Source: Methanothrix sp. (GTDB lineage Archaea > Halobacteriota > Methanosarcinia > Methanotrichales > Methanotrichaceae). From it: a DNA stretch of 6,740 nucleotides. The stretch lies in the NCBI GenBank assembly GCA_028688535.1, contig JAQTXY010000110.1, positions 1 to 6,740 of the forward strand. Reading direction: 5' to 3'. This document shows positions 5,633 through 6,740 of this stretch, in pieces. The notes under the pieces are model-generated. The model was not told where the DNA came from. It ran no database searches and worked only from the letters and a program-made list of their open reading frames with translations. The position numbers and the translations under genes are program-made. Positions within the stretch are counted from its first letter, which is position 1. Each line of letters opens with the position of its first letter.

Positions 5633-5725
5633 ATGGAACTGACTAATGTGTTTCCCTATTTCGTTGGACTTCTGGCACTGGCTTTTTTATTGCTGGTGGC
5701 TAACGGTCTAACCACTGGTGTTTGA
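5633..5725 (+). CDS. Candidate 30-residue single-helix membrane protein
   Basis: I do not recognise this product. The frame from ATG 5633 to TGA 5725 encodes 30 residues: a short polar start (MELTNVFPYF), a hydrophobic helix at about residues 10-23 (FVGLLALAFLLLVA), and a polar tail ending NGLTTGV. Composition and length fit a tiny membrane subunit or regulatory microprotein rather than a random frame. Support comes from the promoter at 5544-5560. A site with good anti-SD match (AGAGGTGAT, 5626-5634) is also present, but it overlaps the ATG, so its spacing is not normal. Initiation at the in-frame GTG 5630 or GTG 5648 is possible. It stands alone on the plus strand, divergent from carS and mtr. 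The alternative is that the transcript is a non-coding RNA. Confidence 0.45.
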   Translation: MELTNVFPYFVGLLALAFLLLVANGLTTGV

Positions 5726-6014
5726 ATAATTATCCGTTAATGGGCCAAATTAAGTGCAATTGATTCTTTGTTGGCCAGGATCCTGGCCACATAAGACCCT
5801 TTTTGAAAATAGCTGTATATGCCCTGTACAACCATTCTCGCGAGGACCACAATGTATACTCTTCTGGACAAATTGCAAATGTCGGCTGCAGTTTCTATAA
5901 AGAAAAGAGTTGCAATGATCGATTTGTGATCGTTTATTGGCATTAATGTACCGATCGAAGAGAGGCCTTTCAATCGAAACAGTTAAGTTCAACCTCTGCC
6001 ACCTAAGGACGCGG
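5726..6014. other. Intergenic stretch, no convincing gene
   Basis: Between the small ORF and the tRNA no frame looks like a real gene. Two minus-strand frames are open (5973-5737 and 5992-5750, both from TTG). Neither has a good ribosome site or a recognisable domain, and a Cys-rich plus-strand frame (GTG 5754 to 5884) is equally open. The stretch contains an 18-bp palindrome (5772-5789), short palindromes such as CTCGCGAG, and TGATCG twice near 5917-5933. It could be a decayed gene or hold an RNA. Confidence 0.5.
5772..5789. repeat. 18-bp perfect palindrome
   Basis: TGGCCAGGATCCTGGCCA is perfectly self-complementary. As RNA it can fold into a 7-bp stem with a GATC loop. It lies 46 nt after the small ORF stop and 12 nt before a T5 run (TTTTT), so it may mark the 3' end of that transcript, or it may be a dimer-binding site. 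Confidence 0.55.
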
Positions 6015-6111
6015 GCGTCGATGGTCTAGTGGTTATGACTTGGGCCTTCCAGGCAGATTTGATTCTCTGCGAAGCAAGCCTACAACCCGGGTTCGAATCC
6101 CGGTCGACGCA
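6015..6111 (+). tRNA. tRNA-Gly(UCC) with intron
   Basis: The acceptor arms GCGTCGA (6015-6021) and TCGACGC (6104-6110) pair fully, followed by discriminator A6111; CCA is not encoded. The D arm is 6024-6039 with AGTGG in the loop. The anticodon arm is TGGGC (6041-6045) with GCCTA (6078-6082), anticodon TCC (6048-6050). The T arm is CCGGG-TTCGAAT-CCCGG (6087-6103). A 25-nt intron interrupts it after A37; the spliced tRNA is 72 nt before CCA addition. Glycine identity follows from the anticodon, with C35 and C36 as usual. Upstream, GAAACAGTTAAG (5976-5987) is only a weak promoter match. Confidence 0.95.
6052..6076 (+). other. tRNA-Gly intron, canonical bulge-helix-bulge
   Basis: The intron lies between positions 37 and 38, the canonical archaeal site. 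CTTC (6046-6049, exon) pairs with GAAG (6071-6074, intron) as the 4-bp central helix. It is flanked by 3-nt bulges CAG (6050-6052) and CAA (6075-6077), each cut after the second base. The intron body forms a 5-bp stem GCAGA/TCTGC with an 8-nt loop. It should be a substrate of the archaeal tRNA splicing endonuclease. Confidence 0.9.
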
Positions 6112-6112
6112 C

Positions 6113-6120
6113 TTCTTTTT
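6113..6120 (+). terminator. T-rich terminator after the tRNA
   Basis: TTCTTTTT begins 2 nt after the discriminator base. Archaeal RNA polymerase stops at T-runs without a hairpin, so this is a plausible end for the tRNA transcript. Confidence 0.55.
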
Positions 6121-6170
6121 GATTATATTTTAGTGAGGCAATTCATACGTTAAATGCCGAATTATTTTCG

Positions 6171-6187
6171 CTAGATTTATATCCTAG
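6171..6187 (+). promoter_or_regulatory. Leaderless promoter of the HTH regulator, flanked by CTAG
   Basis: TTTATAT (6176-6182) is a good TATA box, and its distance to the ATG at 6207 (24 nt between) puts the transcript start on or one base before the ATG. CTAG occurs on both sides (6171-6174 and 6184-6187), making CTAG-N9-CTAG across the TATA box, a possible operator. Confidence 0.6.
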
Positions 6188-6206
6188 TTTAACCAGTTGT
6201 TGTTTT

Positions 6207-6740
6207 ATGAATTCCGGTGGGGAGATCTCCAACGCACGAGGATTACTGGCTGAGAAGATCGCAGGAGAGATCACCCTTTCCCAAAACCCAGGCGATACCC
6301 TGAGGAAATGGCGCAGAAACTTCGCCATAACCCAGACCGACCTATCCAATCACATGGGCATGTCTCCTTCTGTCATCTCCGATTATGAGAGTGGCAGGAG
6401 AAAGTCCCCTGGCATAATGATCGTAAGCAAGATCATTGATGCTCTCCTGCGCATAGACGAAAGCCGCGGCTGCAATGTTCTGCGTGCTTATGAGAACATG
6501 TGGGGCGACATCTTGGGCCTGGACTCCATCTGCAGCGTCTGCGAGTACCAGGACCCCATCCACCTCGCGACCATTGTCGAAAGGCTGAATGCAGATGTCA
6601 TCTTCGGCCGCACTGATATCACCATCTGGGGCTACACGGTAATAGATAGCATGAAGGCCATCATTGAGATGCTTCCCGACCAGTTCCAGAAGATCTACGG
6701 GCGCAGCACTGCCCGCGCCCTGATATTCACCGGCGCTCAT
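6207..6740 (+). CDS. XRE-type helix-turn-helix transcriptional regulator, partial
   Basis: From ATG 6207 the frame is open for 178 codons to the right edge without a stop. Residues 32-84 form an XRE/Cro-type helix-turn-helix: LRKWRRNFAITQTDLSNHMG (32-51), then SPSVISDYESGRRKSPG (53-69), with TQTDLSNHMGMSPSVISDYE as the recognition part. The following domain (about 90-178) contains SICSVCEY, a CxxC pair (residues 109-112), then ADVIFGRTDITIWGYTVIDSMKA; it resembles the long archaeal HTH regulators of the COG1709 kind, whose ligand I do not know. The C-terminus is missing. There is no ribosome site, and the TATA spacing predicts a leaderless mRNA, which supports this ATG. The gene follows tRNA-Gly on the same strand and is not obviously linked to mtr. 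Its target cannot be read from the window. Confidence 0.85.
   Translation, partial: MNSGGEISNARGLLAEKIAGEITLSQNPGDTLRKWRRNFAITQTDLSNHMGMSPSVISDYESGRRKSPGIMIVSKIIDALLRIDESRGCNVLRAYENMWGDILGLDSICSVCEYQDPIHLATIVERLNADVIFGRTDITIWGYTVIDSMKAIIEMLPDQFQKIYGRSTARALIFTGAH

Noticed and set aside
5737..5992. Two minus-strand frames of 78 and 80 residues
   Set aside because: Both begin with TTG, overlap each other in different frames and show no domain; codon pattern and context do not favour either.
6143..6740. Minus-strand frames opposite the HTH regulator
   Set aside because: The plus-strand reading has a clear helix-turn-helix and a promoter at the right distance; the minus frames are shadows.

Overview
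The window reads as a piece of a methanogenic archaeon's chromosome. The minus strand of the left two thirds carries the mtr operon in the order mtrE-D-C-B-A-F-G-H (right to left), with mtrH cut by the left edge. It encodes the membrane-bound methyl-tetrahydromethanopterin (or -sarcinapterin):coenzyme M methyltransferase, a sodium pump found in methanogens and relatives. This gene order, together with TATA/BRE promoters, a tRNA with a bulge-helix-bulge intron and an archaeal ether-lipid enzyme, points to Methanosarcinales-type methanogens. I lean towards a Methanothrix/Methanosaeta-like organism, but that is inference; the window has no decisive marker.

Layout. 1-677: mtrH (first 225 residues). 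678-4677: mtrG, F, A, B, C, D and E, packed end to end with short overlaps or gaps and mostly good Shine-Dalgarno sites. 4678-4814: mtr leader with two candidate TATA boxes, an inverted repeat and a very strong ribosome site. 4815-5351: carS (CDP-archaeol synthase), same strand, with its own promoter that looks leaderless. 5352-6014: a mostly AT-rich stretch without a large gene. It holds a well-formed plus-strand promoter, a pair of 20-bp imperfect direct repeats around that TATA box, two 6-3-6 dyads, a candidate 30-residue single-helix membrane protein and an 18-bp perfect palindrome. 6015-6111: tRNA-Gly(UCC) with a 25-nt intron. 6207-6740: the start of an XRE-type helix-turn-helix regulator, open to the right edge, probably translated from a leaderless mRNA.

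How the genes work together. MtrH takes the methyl group from methyl-H4(S)PT to the corrinoid on MtrA. MtrC, D and E form the multi-helix membrane part thought to move sodium, and MtrB, F and G, each with one membrane helix, accompany MtrA. CarS activates archaeol precursors for membrane lipids. The least explained part of the window is 5460-5790, where several regulatory-looking repeats surround one tiny membrane ORF.
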